Part shown: positions 46,986 to 57,128 of the stretch, piece after piece
Position numbering within the stretch: the stretch's first letter is position 1
How the letters are laid out: every line of letters starts with the position of its first letter
Assembly: GCF_023554105.1 (NCBI RefSeq)
Contig: NZ_JAMJWE010000008.1
Span: forward strand, 124,001 to 188,000
DNA length: 64,000 nucleotides
Direction: 5' to 3'
From: Brucella sp. 21LCYQ03
GTDB lineage: Bacteria; Pseudomonadota; Alphaproteobacteria; Rhizobiales; Rhizobiaceae
Notes under the pieces: generated by a model
Database searches by the model: none
What the model saw: the letters and a program-made list of their open reading frames with translations, nothing else
Told to the model about the DNA's origin: nothing
Translations under genes and position numbers: made by a program

Positions 46986-49706
46986 TTATTCGAACGCGCC
47001 GTGGCAATGCTTGTATTTCTTGCCAGAACCGCAAGGACAGGATTCGTTGCGGCTTACCTTGCCCCATGTTTTCGGGTCGGCGGCGTCACGTTCAGAAGCG
47101 GGAATGATGCGCTCATCCTGCTGGTGTTCGGCCCATGCGTTTTCGTCAAAGTCATTTTCACCAGTTGTGCCGTCGATATGAACGCCGGTCATTGGCGGAA
47201 GTTCTGGTTCAGCCGGAGCTTCACGAACGATTTCAACACGCATCAACTGTGTAATGACCACTTCGCGCAAATTAGCGAGCAGAGCCTGAAACAGTTCAAA
47301 ACCTTCGGTCTTGTATTCGTTCAATGGATCGCGCTGCGCATAGCCACGGAAACCAACGACCGAACGCAGATGGTCAAGATTGACCAGATGTTCGCGCCAG
47401 AGATTGTCGAGCGACTGCATGATCACTGACTTTTCGATGTAAGTCATGATCTGTGGACCGAAGCGCTCTGCCTTCTCAGCAGCAGCCTTGTCGGCGGCTT
47501 CCTTGATGCGGGCTTCAAACTCTTCTTCGGCGATGCCTTCTTCCTTGGCCCATTCATCAACTGGCAAGGCAAGGTTGAGCTTGGTGAGAATGTCGTCCTT
47601 GAGGGCGGCAATTTCCCACTTTTCAGCATAGGCATCTTTTGGAATACGAAGCGCAACCATGTCCTCAATAACTTCGTGACGCATTTCAGTCACGGTGTCG
47701 GTGAGGTCTTCGTCGTCCATGATTTCAAGACGTTGCTCGAAGATCACCTTACGCTGATCATTCATCACGTCGTCATATTTGAGAAGGTTCTTACGGATTT
47801 CGAAGTTGCGCGCTTCAACCTTGGTCTGCGCTTTTTCAAGCGCCTTGTTGATCCATGGGTGAACGATAGCTTCGTCTTCCTTGAGGCCCAGCTTCTGCAG
47901 CATACCGTCCATACGGTCGGAGCCGAAGATGCGCATCAGATCATCCTGAAGCGACAGGAAGAACTTCGAACGGCCCGGATCGCCCTGACGACCCGAACGA
48001 CCACGCAGCTGGTTATCGATACGGCGGCTTTCGTGACGTTCTGTTGCGAGAACGTAAAGGCCACCCGCTGCGAGTGCTTTTTCTTTCAGCTTTGCAATGT
48101 CGGCCTTGATCTCGGCGATCTTTGCTGTGCGCTCTGGACCTTCAGGAATATCTGCAAGCTCGTTATGAACGCGCATTTCAAGATTGCCGCCGAGCTGAAT
48201 GTCCGTACCGCGACCCGCCATGTTGGTGGCGATGGTCACCGCACCCGGAACACCGGCCTGTGCGATAATGAAAGCTTCCTGCTCGTGATAGCGGGCGTTG
48301 AGAACCTGAAAATCTTTGATGCCATCCTTGCGCAGACGTTCAGCAAGCAATTCCGACTTTTCAATCGAAGTCGTGCCGACGAGAACAGGCTGTCCCTTTT
48401 CATGGGAAGCGCGAATGTCCTTCACGATGGCTTTGTATTTTTCTTCAACTGTACGATAGACTTCATCGTCTTCGTCAAGGCGCTTAACCGGCAGATTGGT
48501 CGGGATTTCAAGAACATTCAGACCATAAATGTTGCCGAATTCTTCTGCTTCCGTAGACGCTGTACCGGTCATGCCGGAAAGCTTGGTGTACATACGGAAG
48601 TAGTTCTGGAAGGTGATCGAAGCCAGCGTCTGGTTTTCAGGCTGGATTGTCACATGTTCCTTAGCTTCCAGCGCCTGATGCAGGCCTTCCGAGAAGCGGC
48701 GACCCGGCATCATACGGCCGGTAAATTCGTCGATGATGACGATTTCGTCGTTGCGGACGATGTAATCCTTGTCGCGCTGGAACAGCTTGTGCGCACGAAG
48801 CGCGTTGTTCAGGTGATGGACAACTGCGACATTCTCAATGTCGTAAAGGCTTTCGCCCTTAAGATGTCCGGCAGCATCAAGAAGCTGCTCAACCTTTTCA
48901 GTACCGACTTCGGTGAAGATTGCAGTCTTCTGCTTTTCATCGATTTCAAAATCTTCCGGCTCAAGCGCTGGAATAAAAGTGTCGATGAGGTTGTAGAAGT
49001 CTGAACGATCTTCCAACGGGCCGGAGATAATCAGTGGTGTGCGTGCTTCGTCGATAAGGATCGAATCAACTTCGTCGACGATTGCATAGTTATGGCCGCG
49101 CTGAACCATCTGACCGCGCTCATACTTCATGTTATCGCGCAGATAATCGAAGCCGAGTTCGTTGTTGGTCGCGTAGGTGATGTCGCAGGCATAATTTGCC
49201 TGACGTTCACCATCATCAAGGCCATGCTTGATCACGCCCACGGTCAGACCGAGAAAGTTGTAAAGCTTGCCCATGGTTTCGGCGTCGCGGGTGGCGAGGT
49301 AATCATTAACCGTCACCACATGCACGCCCTTGCCTTCAAGTGCGTTGAGGTAGACAGGCAATGTCGCCATCAGCGTCTTGCCTTCACCTGTACGCATTTC
49401 AGCGATGCCGCGTTCATGCAGCACCATGCCACCGATCAGCTGCACATCGAACGGCCGCATGCCAAGCACGCGCTTTGCCGCTTCACGCGCGGTTGCAAAA
49501 GCATCCGGAAGCAATGCGTCGAGCTTCTTGCCCTGGGCGAGTTCTGCGCGAAATTCCGCAGTCTTTGCCTGAAGCTGTTCGTCGGTAAGGGATGCGTAAT
49601 TCTTCTCAAGCGCAGTAATCTGTTCCGCACGAGCGCGCAGTGTTTTCACATGGCGGTCGTTGGATGAACCGAATATCTTGCGGGCGAGGCCGCCAAAGCT
49701 GACCAT
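46986..49706 (-). CDS. secA: Protein translocase ATPase SecA
   Basis: SecA (906 residues) drives proteins through SecYEG. It has the DEAD motor with Walker [10 protein letters not shown], the Walker [16 protein letters not shown] stretch, GTDIQLGGN, and a C-terminal zinc-binding SEC-C motif [13 protein letters not shown] for SecB. ATG 49706 follows AAGGACC. Its leader on the minus strand contains two hairpins. It is a single-gene unit with its own terminator. Confidence 0.98.
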   Translation of the reverse strand: MVSFGGLARKIFGSSNDRHVKTLRARAEQITALEKNYASLTDEQLQAKTAEFRAELAQGKKLDALLPDAFATAREAAKRVLGMRPFDVQLIGGMVLHERGIAEMRTGEGKTLMATLPVYLNALEGKGVHVVTVNDYLATRDAETMGKLYNFLGLTVGVIKHGLDDGERQANYACDITYATNNELGFDYLRDNMKYERGQMVQRGHNYAIVDEVDSILIDEARTPLIISGPLEDRSDFYNLIDTFIPALEPEDFEIDEKQKTAIFTEVGTEKVEQLLDAAGHLKGESLYDIENVAVVHHLNNALRAHKLFQRDKDYIVRNDEIVIIDEFTGRMMPGRRFSEGLHQALEAKEHVTIQPENQTLASITFQNYFRMYTKLSGMTGTASTEAEEFGNIYGLNVLEIPTNLPVKRLDEDDEVYRTVEEKYKAIVKDIRASHEKGQPVLVGTTSIEKSELLAERLRKDGIKDFQVLNARYHEQEAFIIAQAGVPGAVTIATNMAGRGTDIQLGGNLEMRVHNELADIPEGPERTAKIAEIKADIAKLKEKALAAGGLYVLATERHESRRIDNQLRGRSGRQGDPGRSKFFLSLQDDLMRIFGSDRMDGMLQKLGLKEDEAIVHPWINKALEKAQTKVEARNFEIRKNLLKYDDVMNDQRKVIFEQRLEIMDDEDLTDTVTEMRHEVIEDMVALRIPKDAYAEKWEIAALKDDILTKLNLALPVDEWAKEEGIAEEEFEARIKEAADKAAAEKAERFGPQIMTYIEKSVIMQSLDNLWREHLVNLDHLRSVVGFRGYAQRDPLNEYKTEGFELFQALLANLREVVITQLMRVEIVREAPAEPELPPMTGVHIDGTTGENDFDENAWAEHQQDERIIPASERDAADPKTWGKVSRNESCPCGSGKKYKHCHGAFE

Positions 49707-49730
49707 TCCTGGTCCTTTCCTGTGCGTTCA

Positions 49731-49789
49731 GCCGGAAGCGCTTCCGGCGCCATTGCCTTTTTTCGGTTTCACCGAAACTCTAAAAAGGC
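49731..49789 (-). promoter_or_regulatory. Structured leader of secA
   Basis: GCCGGAAGCGCTTCCGGC (49731-49748) is a perfect 18-base palindrome 25 bases before the secA start. Next to it, TTTCGGT/ACCGAAA (49761-49777) is nested inside GCCTTTTT/AAAAAGGC (49755-49789). They suggest RNA-level control or a protein site. The remaining 329 bases up to the parvulin gene hold no other gene I can see. Confidence 0.5.
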
Positions 49790-50118
49790 TCTAACTCTTT
49801 AATTCTTTCGCATTTTCGAACTCAAAACCGCATTGCAATTTTGCCGATCATGCTTTGTCGAATGCTTTATTCACGCGTATTGAAACAAATGCAAGAAAAC
49901 TGCGCGTCGAAAGCTGCCAGATACGGCGCATTTTCAACGCAATTCCCCAGCCGCTTACTGGACGCCAAGCTGAAGGACAGATAAGAGGGGCTTCAAGCGA
50001 TGTCAATGTTGCTCGACAGGCCGAAAAACTAGTCTTTTCCCAAAGATAATAGAGTTTTCGGGCCAAATTCCGCCGCATTCATGGGGCCGGTAGGCGGTCT
50101 CGAAGGAGAGAATTTGAT

Positions 50119-51093
50119 ATGAAAGCCTTTTTAAACGCCCCATCCCGCAAGGCGCTAGCCATTCTTGCAACTTCTGTTGCGCTTGCTGGTTTCAATAGTT
50201 CGGCTGTTTTTGCACAGGATGCCGCTAAACCGGCTGCGGCCGCGACAGAGCAGTCTGCTGCCGCTTCGGAAGATCCGGCAAAGGTGCTTGCGACCGTAGA
50301 CGGTAAAGATATTACCGTTGGTGAAGTCGATCAGGCTTCGGGCGACCTTGATCCCCAGTTTGCTCGCCTTCCAGCTGAACAGCGCCGTTTGGCCGCTCTC
50401 GCAGCACTGATCGATATTAAGGCGATGGCTGGTGAAGCAACCAAGGAAAAGCTCGATCAGAGCGACGATTTCAAGAAGCGCATGGAGTTCTTGCGTGAAC
50501 GCGCGCTTCACAACGAATATTTCAAGGATCAGGTTGTCGACAAGATTTCTGATACTGACGTTCGTGCGCGTTACGACAAAGAAATTGCAGCTATTCCTCC
50601 ACAGACAGAAGTGCGTGCGCGTCACATTCTCGTGAAGACCAAGGAAGAAGCTGAAGCGATCATCAAGAAGCTTGAAGGTGGCGCGAAGTTTGAAGATCTC
50701 GCCAAGGAAAGCTCGACCGATGGCACTGCTGCCAATGGTGGCGATCTCGGTTATTTTGGTGAAGGCCAGATGGTTCCTGAGTTTGAAAAAGCCGCTTTTG
50801 CTTTGAAGCCAGGTGAATACACCAAAGAGCCTGTTCAGACACAGTTCGGCTTCCACGTCATTCAGCTTGAAGATCGTCGCACCAAGCAGCCACCGGCATT
50901 CGATCAGGTTTCGGATCAGATTCGTTCGATCATCATGCGTGAGCGTTATGTCGAAACAGTCAAGAAGCTGCGCGATGGCCTCAAGATCGAATACAAGGAT
51001 CCTGCTGTCGACAAAGCGATGAAGGAAGCAGCAGAAGCGCAGGAAGCAGCCGAAAAAGGCGATGCGCCAGCAGCAACCCAGCCGCAGCAGTAA
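50119..51093 (+). CDS. Periplasmic peptidyl-prolyl isomerase, parvulin type
   Basis: The 324-residue protein has a signal peptide (cut near SAVFAQ, about residue 33), a SurA/PrsA-like helical N-terminal domain and a parvulin PpiC domain (about 165-255) with RARHILVK, GGDLGYFGEGQMVPEFE and FGFHVIQLEDR. It should help fold outer-membrane proteins in the periplasm. GGAGAG precedes ATG 50119. The C-terminus is Ala/Glu-rich. Terminator follows. Confidence 0.94.
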   Translation: MKAFLNAPSRKALAILATSVALAGFNSSAVFAQDAAKPAAAATEQSAAASEDPAKVLATVDGKDITVGEVDQASGDLDPQFARLPAEQRRLAALAALIDIKAMAGEATKEKLDQSDDFKKRMEFLRERALHNEYFKDQVVDKISDTDVRARYDKEIAAIPPQTEVRARHILVKTKEEAEAIIKKLEGGAKFEDLAKESSTDGTAANGGDLGYFGEGQMVPEFEKAAFALKPGEYTKEPVQTQFGFHVIQLEDRRTKQPPAFDQVSDQIRSIIMRERYVETVKKLRDGLKIEYKDPAVDKAMKEAAEAQEAAEKGDAPAATQPQQ

Positions 51094-51107
51094 ACTTTGA
51101 GTTCATG

Positions 51108-51138
51108 AAAACGCCCCGGATTTCCGGGGCGTTTTTTT
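51108..51138 (+). terminator. Terminator after the parvulin gene
   Basis: AAAACGCCCCGGA pairs with TCCGGGGCGTTTT (51123-51135) around a short loop, followed by further T's. Confidence 0.95.
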
Positions 51139-51223
51139 TATCCAGATTTTACTTATAACTTGATTTTACGCCGCAAACCTTTCCAATGCGGCAGAATCAA
51201 ATCGCATTTCTCTAGAGGCAATC

Positions 51224-52465
51224 ATGTCTGCGACCGTATCCCCGCTTGCTCCAAAACATTACCCATCCATGCCGGTCATTCACGGCGTCCGCATTGCAAC
51301 TGCTGCTGCCGGTATCAAGTATAAGGGCCGCACGGATGTCATGCTGATGGTGTTTGACAAGCCTGCGGAAGCAGCCGGGGTTTTCACCCGTTCGCTCTGC
51401 CCTTCTGCACCCGTGGATTTTTGCCGCCAGAACCTCGTTCATGGCAAGGCGCGTGCAGTTGTGGTCAATTCCGGTAATGCCAATGCTTTCACTGGCCTTA
51501 AAGGGCGTGAAGCAACGCAGGCGACTGCCGAAGCCGCTGCCAAAGCGGTTGGCTGCAACACGACTGACGTTTTCCTTGCTTCTACGGGCGTGATAGGCGA
51601 ACCGCTTGATGCATCGAAGTTCTCCGGTCTTCTGGATGATATGGCAAACACGGCCAGCGATGATTTCTGGACAGAAGCCGCTAAAGCCATCATGACAACA
51701 GATACTTATCCGAAAGTTGCGACCGAAACGGTGCTGCTCGGACAGGTTCCGGTAACGATCAATGGCATCTCGAAGGGTGCGGGCATGATCGCGCCGGACA
51801 TGGCGACGATGCTTTCATTCGTCGTTACAGATGCGCCGATCAAGGCTGATGTGCTGCAAAGCCTGCTTTCCAAGGGCGTCGGTTCGACATTCAATGCTGT
51901 GACAGTTGATAGTGATACATCAACATCTGACACGCTGATGCTGTTTGCAACCGGATCGGCAACAGAGCGCGGAGCGCTTGACGTCACTGATGCTTCCGAT
52001 AAACGGCTTGGCGAATTTAAGAAGGCGCTGGGCCGTGTTCTGAAATCACTTGCACTTCAGGTCGTTCGCGACGGTGAAGGCGCACGCAAAATGGTTGAAG
52101 TCGAAGTGACGGGTGCAAAATCTGCTGCTTCTGCCAAGAAAATCGCGCTTTCGATTGCGAACTCCCCATTGGTCAAAACCGCTGTTGCCGGCGAAGATGC
52201 AAACTGGGGCCGTGTTGTCATGGCTGTTGGCAAGGCTGGTGAGCCTGCTGATCGTGATCTTCTGGCGATCTGGTTTGGCGATATTCGCGTGGCGCATCAG
52301 GGCCAGCGCGATCCTGCGTATTCGGAAGAAGCGACCTCGGCTTACATGCAGGGCGAAGATATTCTGATCCGCGTTGATATCGGCCTCGGCAAGGGTAAGG
52401 CAACCGTCTGGACTTGCGATCTGACAAAGGAATATGTTGCGATCAACGGCGATTACAGAAGCTAA
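51224..52465 (+). CDS. argJ: Glutamate N-acetyltransferase / amino-acid acetyltransferase
   Basis: ArgJ (413 residues) recycles acetyl from N-acetylornithine to glutamate and may also use acetyl-CoA. The autocleavage motif is [10 protein letters not shown], where Thr195 becomes the nucleophile of the beta chain; [13 protein letters not shown] is at the C-terminus. argH is at 28516. A GNAT gene begins 19 bases downstream, followed by mutT. Confidence 0.96.
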   Translation: MSATVSPLAPKHYPSMPVIHGVRIATAAAGIKYKGRTDVMLMVFDKPAEAAGVFTRSLCPSAPVDFCRQNLVHGKARAVVVNSGNANAFTGLKGREATQATAEAAAKAVGCNTTDVFLASTGVIGEPLDASKFSGLLDDMANTASDDFWTEAAKAIMTTDTYPKVATETVLLGQVPVTINGISKGAGMIAPDMATMLSFVVTDAPIKADVLQSLLSKGVGSTFNAVTVDSDTSTSDTLMLFATGSATERGALDVTDASDKRLGEFKKALGRVLKSLALQVVRDGEGARKMVEVEVTGAKSAASAKKIALSIANSPLVKTAVAGEDANWGRVVMAVGKAGEPADRDLLAIWFGDIRVAHQGQRDPAYSEEATSAYMQGEDILIRVDIGLGKGKATVWTCDLTKEYVAINGDYRS

Positions 52466-52484
52466 GCTTACAGAGAGTTTGAAT

Positions 52485-53240
52485 ATGTCCAATCTTGCTA
52501 TCGTTCGCCAGCTGGAAGCCGTGGGTTTTCGCGCATGGCCTGCTACGTCCGTTCATTATGACGGGACATGGGCGATACGCATGACGGCTGCACATCCCTC
52601 CAAGCGTCTCAATTCGGTCAATCCACTTGATCCGGGCGACACGCGCGATATTCCGGCGCGTGTCGAACAAGCATCGCAACGCTTTCGTACCTATGGCCGG
52701 GTTCCATGTTTCAGACTTTCGCCGCTGGCGCCGGTTGAGCTGGAGAATTATCTCGAAGGACTTGGCTGGAAGCGTCACGATGAAACTATCGTTATGACAG
52801 CCAATCTGAGTGCCCTTGATCTTACGGCTGAACGTGATGAAGCACCTTTGAAAGACATTGGCCGCTATGTGGATGCGTCGATCGCCATTCATGGTCGCCC
52901 GACAGAATTACGTCCGGGCTTCTCTGAATTGCTGGACGGTATTCGCCCGAATAAGGGGATGTTTGTTCTCGAAGAAGGTAATCGCGCCGTATCCAATGTG
53001 CTGTGTGTGCAGGATGGCGCCATGGCCGGTTTATTTGATGTCGGAACTTTGCCAGAAGCGCGTCAGAAGGGGCATGGTAAAGCTTTGATCGGTGCGACGC
53101 TCAAATGGGCAAAATCACTGGGTGCAAAAACCGCATGGCTACAAATTGAAGCTGATAATATTGCTGGTTTGGCACTTTATAAGCGTTTCGGCTTTCAGGA
53201 AGCCTATCGCTATGCTTATCGGGAAAGCAATGAACAATGA
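52485..53240 (+). CDS. GNAT-family N-acetyltransferase
   Basis: A 251-residue protein with a C-terminal GNAT domain: LFDVGTLPEARQKGHGKALI carries the acetyl-CoA pattern (R/Q-x-x-G-x-G/A), and NIAGLALYKRFGFQEAYRYAYR is the typical end. The N-terminal 130 residues look like a degenerate second GNAT fold. ATG 52485 with CAGAGAG upstream is preferred to a start inside argJ. The substrate is unknown. mutT overlaps its stop by four bases. Confidence 0.9.
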   Translation: MSNLAIVRQLEAVGFRAWPATSVHYDGTWAIRMTAAHPSKRLNSVNPLDPGDTRDIPARVEQASQRFRTYGRVPCFRLSPLAPVELENYLEGLGWKRHDETIVMTANLSALDLTAERDEAPLKDIGRYVDASIAIHGRPTELRPGFSELLDGIRPNKGMFVLEEGNRAVSNVLCVQDGAMAGLFDVGTLPEARQKGHGKALIGATLKWAKSLGAKTAWLQIEADNIAGLALYKRFGFQEAYRYAYRESNEQ

Positions 53241-53653
53241 CTGAAGTGAAATCGCGACGCATTGTATTGGTTGCGGCCTGTGCGCTGGTCGATGCTGACG
53301 GACGCGTGCTGTTAGCGCAGCGCCCCGAAGGCAAGTCGCTTGCTGGTCTGTGGGAGTTTCCCGGTGGCAAGGTTGAGGCAGGCGAAACGCCTGAAGAAAC
53401 CCTGATCCGTGAGCTTCAGGAAGAGGTGGGCATTACGACCAAAGTGGCCTGTCTCGCGCCGCTGACTTTTGCTAGCCACACCTATGATGACTTCCATTTG
53501 TTAATGCCACTTTATGTCTGTCGTCGCTTTGAAGGTGTGGCGCAGGGGCTGGAAGGTCAGGCACTGAAATGGGTTCGTCCGAAGGATATGCGTGATTATC
53601 CGATGCCGCCAGCAGACGAGCCGCTGATCCCGTTTTTGATTGATCTGCTCTGA
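53237..53653 (+). CDS. mutT: 8-oxo-dGTP diphosphatase (MutT-like Nudix hydrolase)
   Basis: The 138-residue protein has a complete Nudix box beginning GGKVEAGETPEETLIRE and ending LQEEVGI, plus WEFPGGK before it. MutT hydrolyses 8-oxo-dGTP and protects DNA from oxidative mutagenesis; close Nudix relatives have other substrates. ATGA overlap couples it to the GNAT gene. Confidence 0.92.
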   Translation: MTEVKSRRIVLVAACALVDADGRVLLAQRPEGKSLAGLWEFPGGKVEAGETPEETLIRELQEEVGITTKVACLAPLTFASHTYDDFHLLMPLYVCRRFEGVAQGLEGQALKWVRPKDMRDYPMPPADEPLIPFLIDLL

Positions 53654-53767
53654 GCCTGTGGAAAGCTACAAAATAGTACCCAAATCCTTACCTGTTAACC
53701 TTCCGCGTTAATCGATGATTCACTCCACTGCGGCATTCTCTGGGATAAGTGTTCCGGAGTTAGCCTC

Positions 53768-54076
53768 ATGAGTTTTGATAATAATTATTTCAGCGCAGAT
53801 CATAATGAATACACCCCGGGCCCACTCTCGAAAGCGGGTCGCGGCATCCTGCGCGTCGTGCTGCTTTTTGGTTCTGCCGCAGTCGCTCTTGCACTGATTA
53901 TTGTGCCGGTTTTAAATGATCAGGCAAACAAGCTTGCCGCACAATCGGTTCTGCCAGCTGGCATTGATCGCACGATGACCGGATCGATCAAGCGGGATGT
54001 TCATGCCGAGCGAAAGGCACCCGTCAGACCAATCTGTGTTATTGAAGTCGATGGTACCCAGACAGGCGACTGCTAA
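53768..54076 (+). CDS. Small single-helix membrane protein, unknown function
   Basis: This 102-residue protein has a polar N-terminus, one transmembrane helix (about 30-48, VVLLFGSAAVALALIIVPVL) and a 54-residue basic tail ending in GTQTGDC. It is a conserved-looking protein of Rhizobiales type, with no known domain. GGAGTTAGCCTC precedes ATG 53768. Two cysteines in the tail could form a disulfide in the periplasm. Confidence 0.75.
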   Translation: MSFDNNYFSADHNEYTPGPLSKAGRGILRVVLLFGSAAVALALIIVPVLNDQANKLAAQSVLPAGIDRTMTGSIKRDVHAERKAPVRPICVIEVDGTQTGDC

Positions 54077-54092
54077 GCCTTCTTGTGTCTTC

Positions 54093-54136
54093 GTGTTTCC
54101 GAACGCAAAAACGCTTCACACTTTTGCTGGAAACAC
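54093..54136. repeat. Mosaic palindrome after the small membrane protein gene
   Basis: GTGTTTCC and GGAAACAC enclose GCAAAAACGCTTCACACTTTTGC, a variant of the dispersed ACCGCTTCACACTTTT core. It lies just before the stop of the opposed methyltransferase gene. Confidence 0.65.
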
Positions 54137-54137
54137 T

Positions 54138-55037
54138 TTATTCCACATTCTTAAGCGCATCAGCCAGTGAAGCCTTGGCAGAGCCGGGCTTCAGTGGCTT
54201 TTGTTGCGATTCGTGCGGCGCCCAGCCAGACAGCCAGATAGTCGAGAAACTTGCGCGAATGCGTCCATCCGGGTCGCTGAAGCGCTCTGCATAGATTTCG
54301 GCTGCACGGAAAAATAGTTTCTTTGAAACTGGTTTGCGGGATCTGTCGCGCAGAATATTCTGCATTCCCATAGCGCGAAGATCAGCCATCAAGTTAAAGA
54401 TGCTGTCATAACGCACGGTGACGTTTTCAACGTCCGTGACTGGTAATGCAAAACCGGCGCGTTGCAAAAGACTGCCGACGTCACGCACATCGGCAAATGG
54501 GAAAATGCGTGGAGAAGCGCCACCCGTCAGCTCGATTTCGGCCTGCAAAAGGCTTTCGCGCAATTCGCCCAGAGTTCCGTTGCCGCTCAATGCTGCCAGA
54601 AACAGGCCATCGGGCTTCAACGCACGGGCAATCTGTATCATTGCGCCCGGCGTATCATTGGTCGAATGTAGCGCCAACAGCGAAACGATGAGATCCGCAC
54701 TCTGCGGCTTTAATGGCAGGGCTTCGTCATCTGCAACCACTGCCGGGAAGGGGCCGTTGAGAAAGTCTATATCGCGCTCGATGCGCAAAATCATGTCCGC
54801 TTTGCCAGAACGGGCAATGGCGCTCGCCGCAAGGCCATTATGTCCGGCGAGATCAACAGCAACCGGGAAACGACGTGTTATCGCATCCAACCGATCTTCA
54901 AGGTCTTCTGCTGCCCTTTGCAAAATAAAGTCTGCTCCCGTGATCGCGCGTTTGAAAGCACGGCGGCGAAACGCCAATTGGAGGTCGCGATCAAAGATCG
55001 CGTTTTCAGACGATTGGGCAGGTGAAGGGGCGGCCAT
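54138..55037 (-). CDS. SAM-dependent methyltransferase (BioC/NDUFAF5-like)
   Basis: A 299-residue methyltransferase with IFDRDLQLAFRRRAFKRA near the start, degenerate motif I VDLAGHNGLAASA, SADLIVSLLALHSTND and ARALKPDGLFLAALSG. The pattern matches NDUFAF5 relatives in alphaproteobacteria; the mitochondrial enzyme hydroxylates complex I subunit NDUFS7. ATG 55037 is preferred to ATG 55097. Divergent from comF with a short gap. Function is inferred from family. Confidence 0.85.
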   Translation of the reverse strand: MAAPSPAQSSENAIFDRDLQLAFRRRAFKRAITGADFILQRAAEDLEDRLDAITRRFPVAVDLAGHNGLAASAIARSGKADMILRIERDIDFLNGPFPAVVADDEALPLKPQSADLIVSLLALHSTNDTPGAMIQIARALKPDGLFLAALSGNGTLGELRESLLQAEIELTGGASPRIFPFADVRDVGSLLQRAGFALPVTDVENVTVRYDSIFNLMADLRAMGMQNILRDRSRKPVSKKLFFRAAEIYAERFSDPDGRIRASFSTIWLSGWAPHESQQKPLKPGSAKASLADALKNVE

Positions 55038-55116
55038 TGCGATTCCGTCTTCTCTTTCGGATATGCGTCGGTAATATAGATACAGGCGTAGATGCATTCG
55101 AACGGGGGCGAATGCA

Positions 55117-55908
55117 ATGGTTGATGACGACAGGTCGCATCAAAGCTTGGTGTTGAGGCTAAAAACGAGCGTGCAGAGCGCCGTTCGCTTTGGCTTGCGC
55201 TACTCATCTGATGTGTTGTTTCCGGCCAGTTGTGTCGGTTGTCGCATTCAGGTTTCAGAGCCGGGAACACTATGCCCGCAGTGCTGGTCGCAACTGCGCT
55301 TTATTGAAAAGCCCTATTGTCCGGTGCTTGGCATTCCGTTCAGCCATGATTTTGGTGAAAACTTTATGAGTGCAGAGGCGATTGCAGATCCGCCACCCTT
55401 TCGACGGTTGCGTTCTGCCGTGCTGCATCGAGGGGCGGCGCAGCGCATGGCGGTCGCACTGAAATTTCATGATCGCACTGATCTTGCGCCGTGGATGGCA
55501 CGCTGGATGCAGCGCGCTGGTCGCGAGTTGCTCGACGAATGCGACGTTATTCTACCGGTGCCTTTGCACAAATGGCGGTTCTGGTCGCGTCGATTTAATC
55601 AATCTGCGGAACTGGCTCGCACACTGGCACGATTAAGCAACAAACCTTTTGCTCCGCAGGCGGTTAAGCGCATTCGGCGGACTGATCAGCAAATTGGGCT
55701 GGGCCTGAAAGAGCGAAAGCGCAATGTCGACGGTGCGTTTCGCGTACCCAAAGAACATGAAATTCACGTGCGTGGGCGGCGGGTGTTGTTGATCGATGAT
55801 GTTTATACGACGGGATCGACGGTAAAGGCCGCGACACGCGCGCTGTTGCGTGGCGGCGCAAAAAGCGTTGATGTACTTACATTCAGCCGTGTTCTGCCTG
55901 ACACCTGA
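55117..55908 (+). CDS. comF: ComF-family phosphoribosyltransferase-like protein
   Basis: The 263-residue protein has an N-terminal zinc-binding region (CVGCRI and CPQCW) and a phosphoribosyltransferase domain with VILPVPLHKWRFWSRRFNQS and the PRPP-type motif VLLIDDVYTTGST near the end. ComF is needed for DNA uptake in competent bacteria, but in rhizobia its role is unclear. grxC begins 79 bases downstream. Confidence 0.92.
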   Translation: MVDDDRSHQSLVLRLKTSVQSAVRFGLRYSSDVLFPASCVGCRIQVSEPGTLCPQCWSQLRFIEKPYCPVLGIPFSHDFGENFMSAEAIADPPPFRRLRSAVLHRGAAQRMAVALKFHDRTDLAPWMARWMQRAGRELLDECDVILPVPLHKWRFWSRRFNQSAELARTLARLSNKPFAPQAVKRIRRTDQQIGLGLKERKRNVDGAFRVPKEHEIHVRGRRVLLIDDVYTTGSTVKAATRALLRGGAKSVDVLTFSRVLPDT

Positions 55909-55987
55909 ATACAGCTTTGTGAAGAGATAAGGGGCTTCCAGATCGTGGTTTTGCTACTTATATAGTGGGCAACGAATGGAGTTTTTC

Positions 55988-56254
55988 ATGACCGATATTA
56001 CCATCTACACCCGTCCCGGCTGCCCTTATTGCACACGCGCCGTCAGCCTTCTCAAAAACAAGGGCGTTGAGTTTAACGAAATCAATGCGGGCGCTACACC
56101 GGAACTGCGTGCAGAAATGCAGGAACGTTCGGGCCGTAATACTTTTCCGCAGATTTTCGTCGGTGCTGTCCATGTCGGCGGTTGCGATGATCTCGTAGCA
56201 CTCGACAATGCAGGCAAGCTTGATGGCCTGCTTGCAACTGGCGAATTGAACTAA
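55988..56254 (+). CDS. grxC: Glutaredoxin 3
   Basis: An 88-residue dithiol glutaredoxin with active site CPYC (residues 12-15), GRNTFPQIFVG for the cis-proline and VGGCDDLVALDN for glutathione binding. It reduces protein disulfides and glutathione mixed disulfides in the cytoplasm. ATG 55988 is preferred to ATG 55976, which adds only four residues. A nitrilase-like gene follows 22 bases downstream. Confidence 0.95.
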   Translation: MTDITIYTRPGCPYCTRAVSLLKNKGVEFNEINAGATPELRAEMQERSGRNTFPQIFVGAVHVGGCDDLVALDNAGKLDGLLATGELN

Positions 56255-56276
56255 GATCAGGGTGGGGGAGATTTTT

Positions 56277-57125
56277 ATGAGCACTTTTCGCGCCGCTGCC
56301 GTTCAGATGCGTTCTGGCACTGACATTGCCCGTAACGTTGAGGATTTGGAAAAATTCGTAACTGACGCTGCGGCCAAGGGTGCTCATTATGTGCAGACCC
56401 CCGAGATGACGGGTGCGCTGATGCGCGACCGTGCAGCACTTTTTGCAAGCCTGCGTGATGAAAATGAGGACCTCGTTTTCAAAGCCGCATCAGCGCTTGC
56501 CAAAAAGCACGGCATTTTCCTGCATATCGGTTCGACAGCCATTGCCGCTGGTGATGGCAAGATTGCCAATCGCGGCGGCATCTTTGCGCCATCGGGCGAG
56601 AAGATTGCGACCTATGACAAGGTGCATATGTTTGACGTTGATCTCGACAATGGCGAAAGCTGGCGCGAATCGGCAACCTATGAGCCGGGCAAGGAAACGG
56701 TGATAGCTGAATTGCCTTTTGCCAAGGTTGGCATGGCGGTCTGCTACGATATTCGTTTCCCGCAGCTTTTCCGCGCACAGGCGCTGGCGGGAGCCAATGT
56801 GATCACCGGACCTGCCGCTTTCACTCGTCAGACGGGTGAGGCGCACTGGCATGTTTTGCAGCGTGCGCGTGCCATTGAAAATGGCGCATTCCTGATTTCA
56901 GCAGCTCAGGGCGGTGTTCATGAAGACGGTCGCGAGACTTATGGTCATTCGCTCATTGTTTCGCCATGGGGCAAGGTTCTGGCTGAAGCGGCCCATGATG
57001 AGCCGGGCGTGATCATCGCTGATATTGATGTTGCGGAGAGTGTTGCTGCACGCGCCAAGGTTCCCAACCTCAAGAATGCGCGGGAATTTTCCGTGAAGGT
57101 TGCGCATGAGAAAAAGGACGCATAA
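56277..57125 (+). CDS. Carbon-nitrogen hydrolase (Nit1/Nit2 type)
   Basis: A 282-residue nitrilase-superfamily enzyme with the Glu-Lys-Cys triad: Glu in QTPEMTG, Lys in YDKVHMFDVD, Cys in MAVCYDIRFPQL. Bacterial and eukaryotic Nit1 hydrolyse deaminated glutathione, fitting the neighbouring grxC; other amides are possible. ATG 56277 follows GGGGGAG; GTG 56262 is the alternative start. DUF1178 begins three bases after its stop. Confidence 0.92.
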   Translation: MSTFRAAAVQMRSGTDIARNVEDLEKFVTDAAAKGAHYVQTPEMTGALMRDRAALFASLRDENEDLVFKAASALAKKHGIFLHIGSTAIAAGDGKIANRGGIFAPSGEKIATYDKVHMFDVDLDNGESWRESATYEPGKETVIAELPFAKVGMAVCYDIRFPQLFRAQALAGANVITGPAAFTRQTGEAHWHVLQRARAIENGAFLISAAQGGVHEDGRETYGHSLIVSPWGKVLAEAAHDEPGVIIADIDVAESVAARAKVPNLKNAREFSVKVAHEKKDA

Positions 57126-57128
57126 TCC

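Noticed and set aside
47676-49004. 442-codon open frame on the plus strand
   Set aside because: It is antisense to secA, whose motifs are complete; the frame is a by-product of secA codon usage, with no ribosome site.
53695-53711. CtrA-like TTAACC...TTAA before the small membrane protein gene
   Set aside because: The two TTAA halves are nine bases apart instead of seven.
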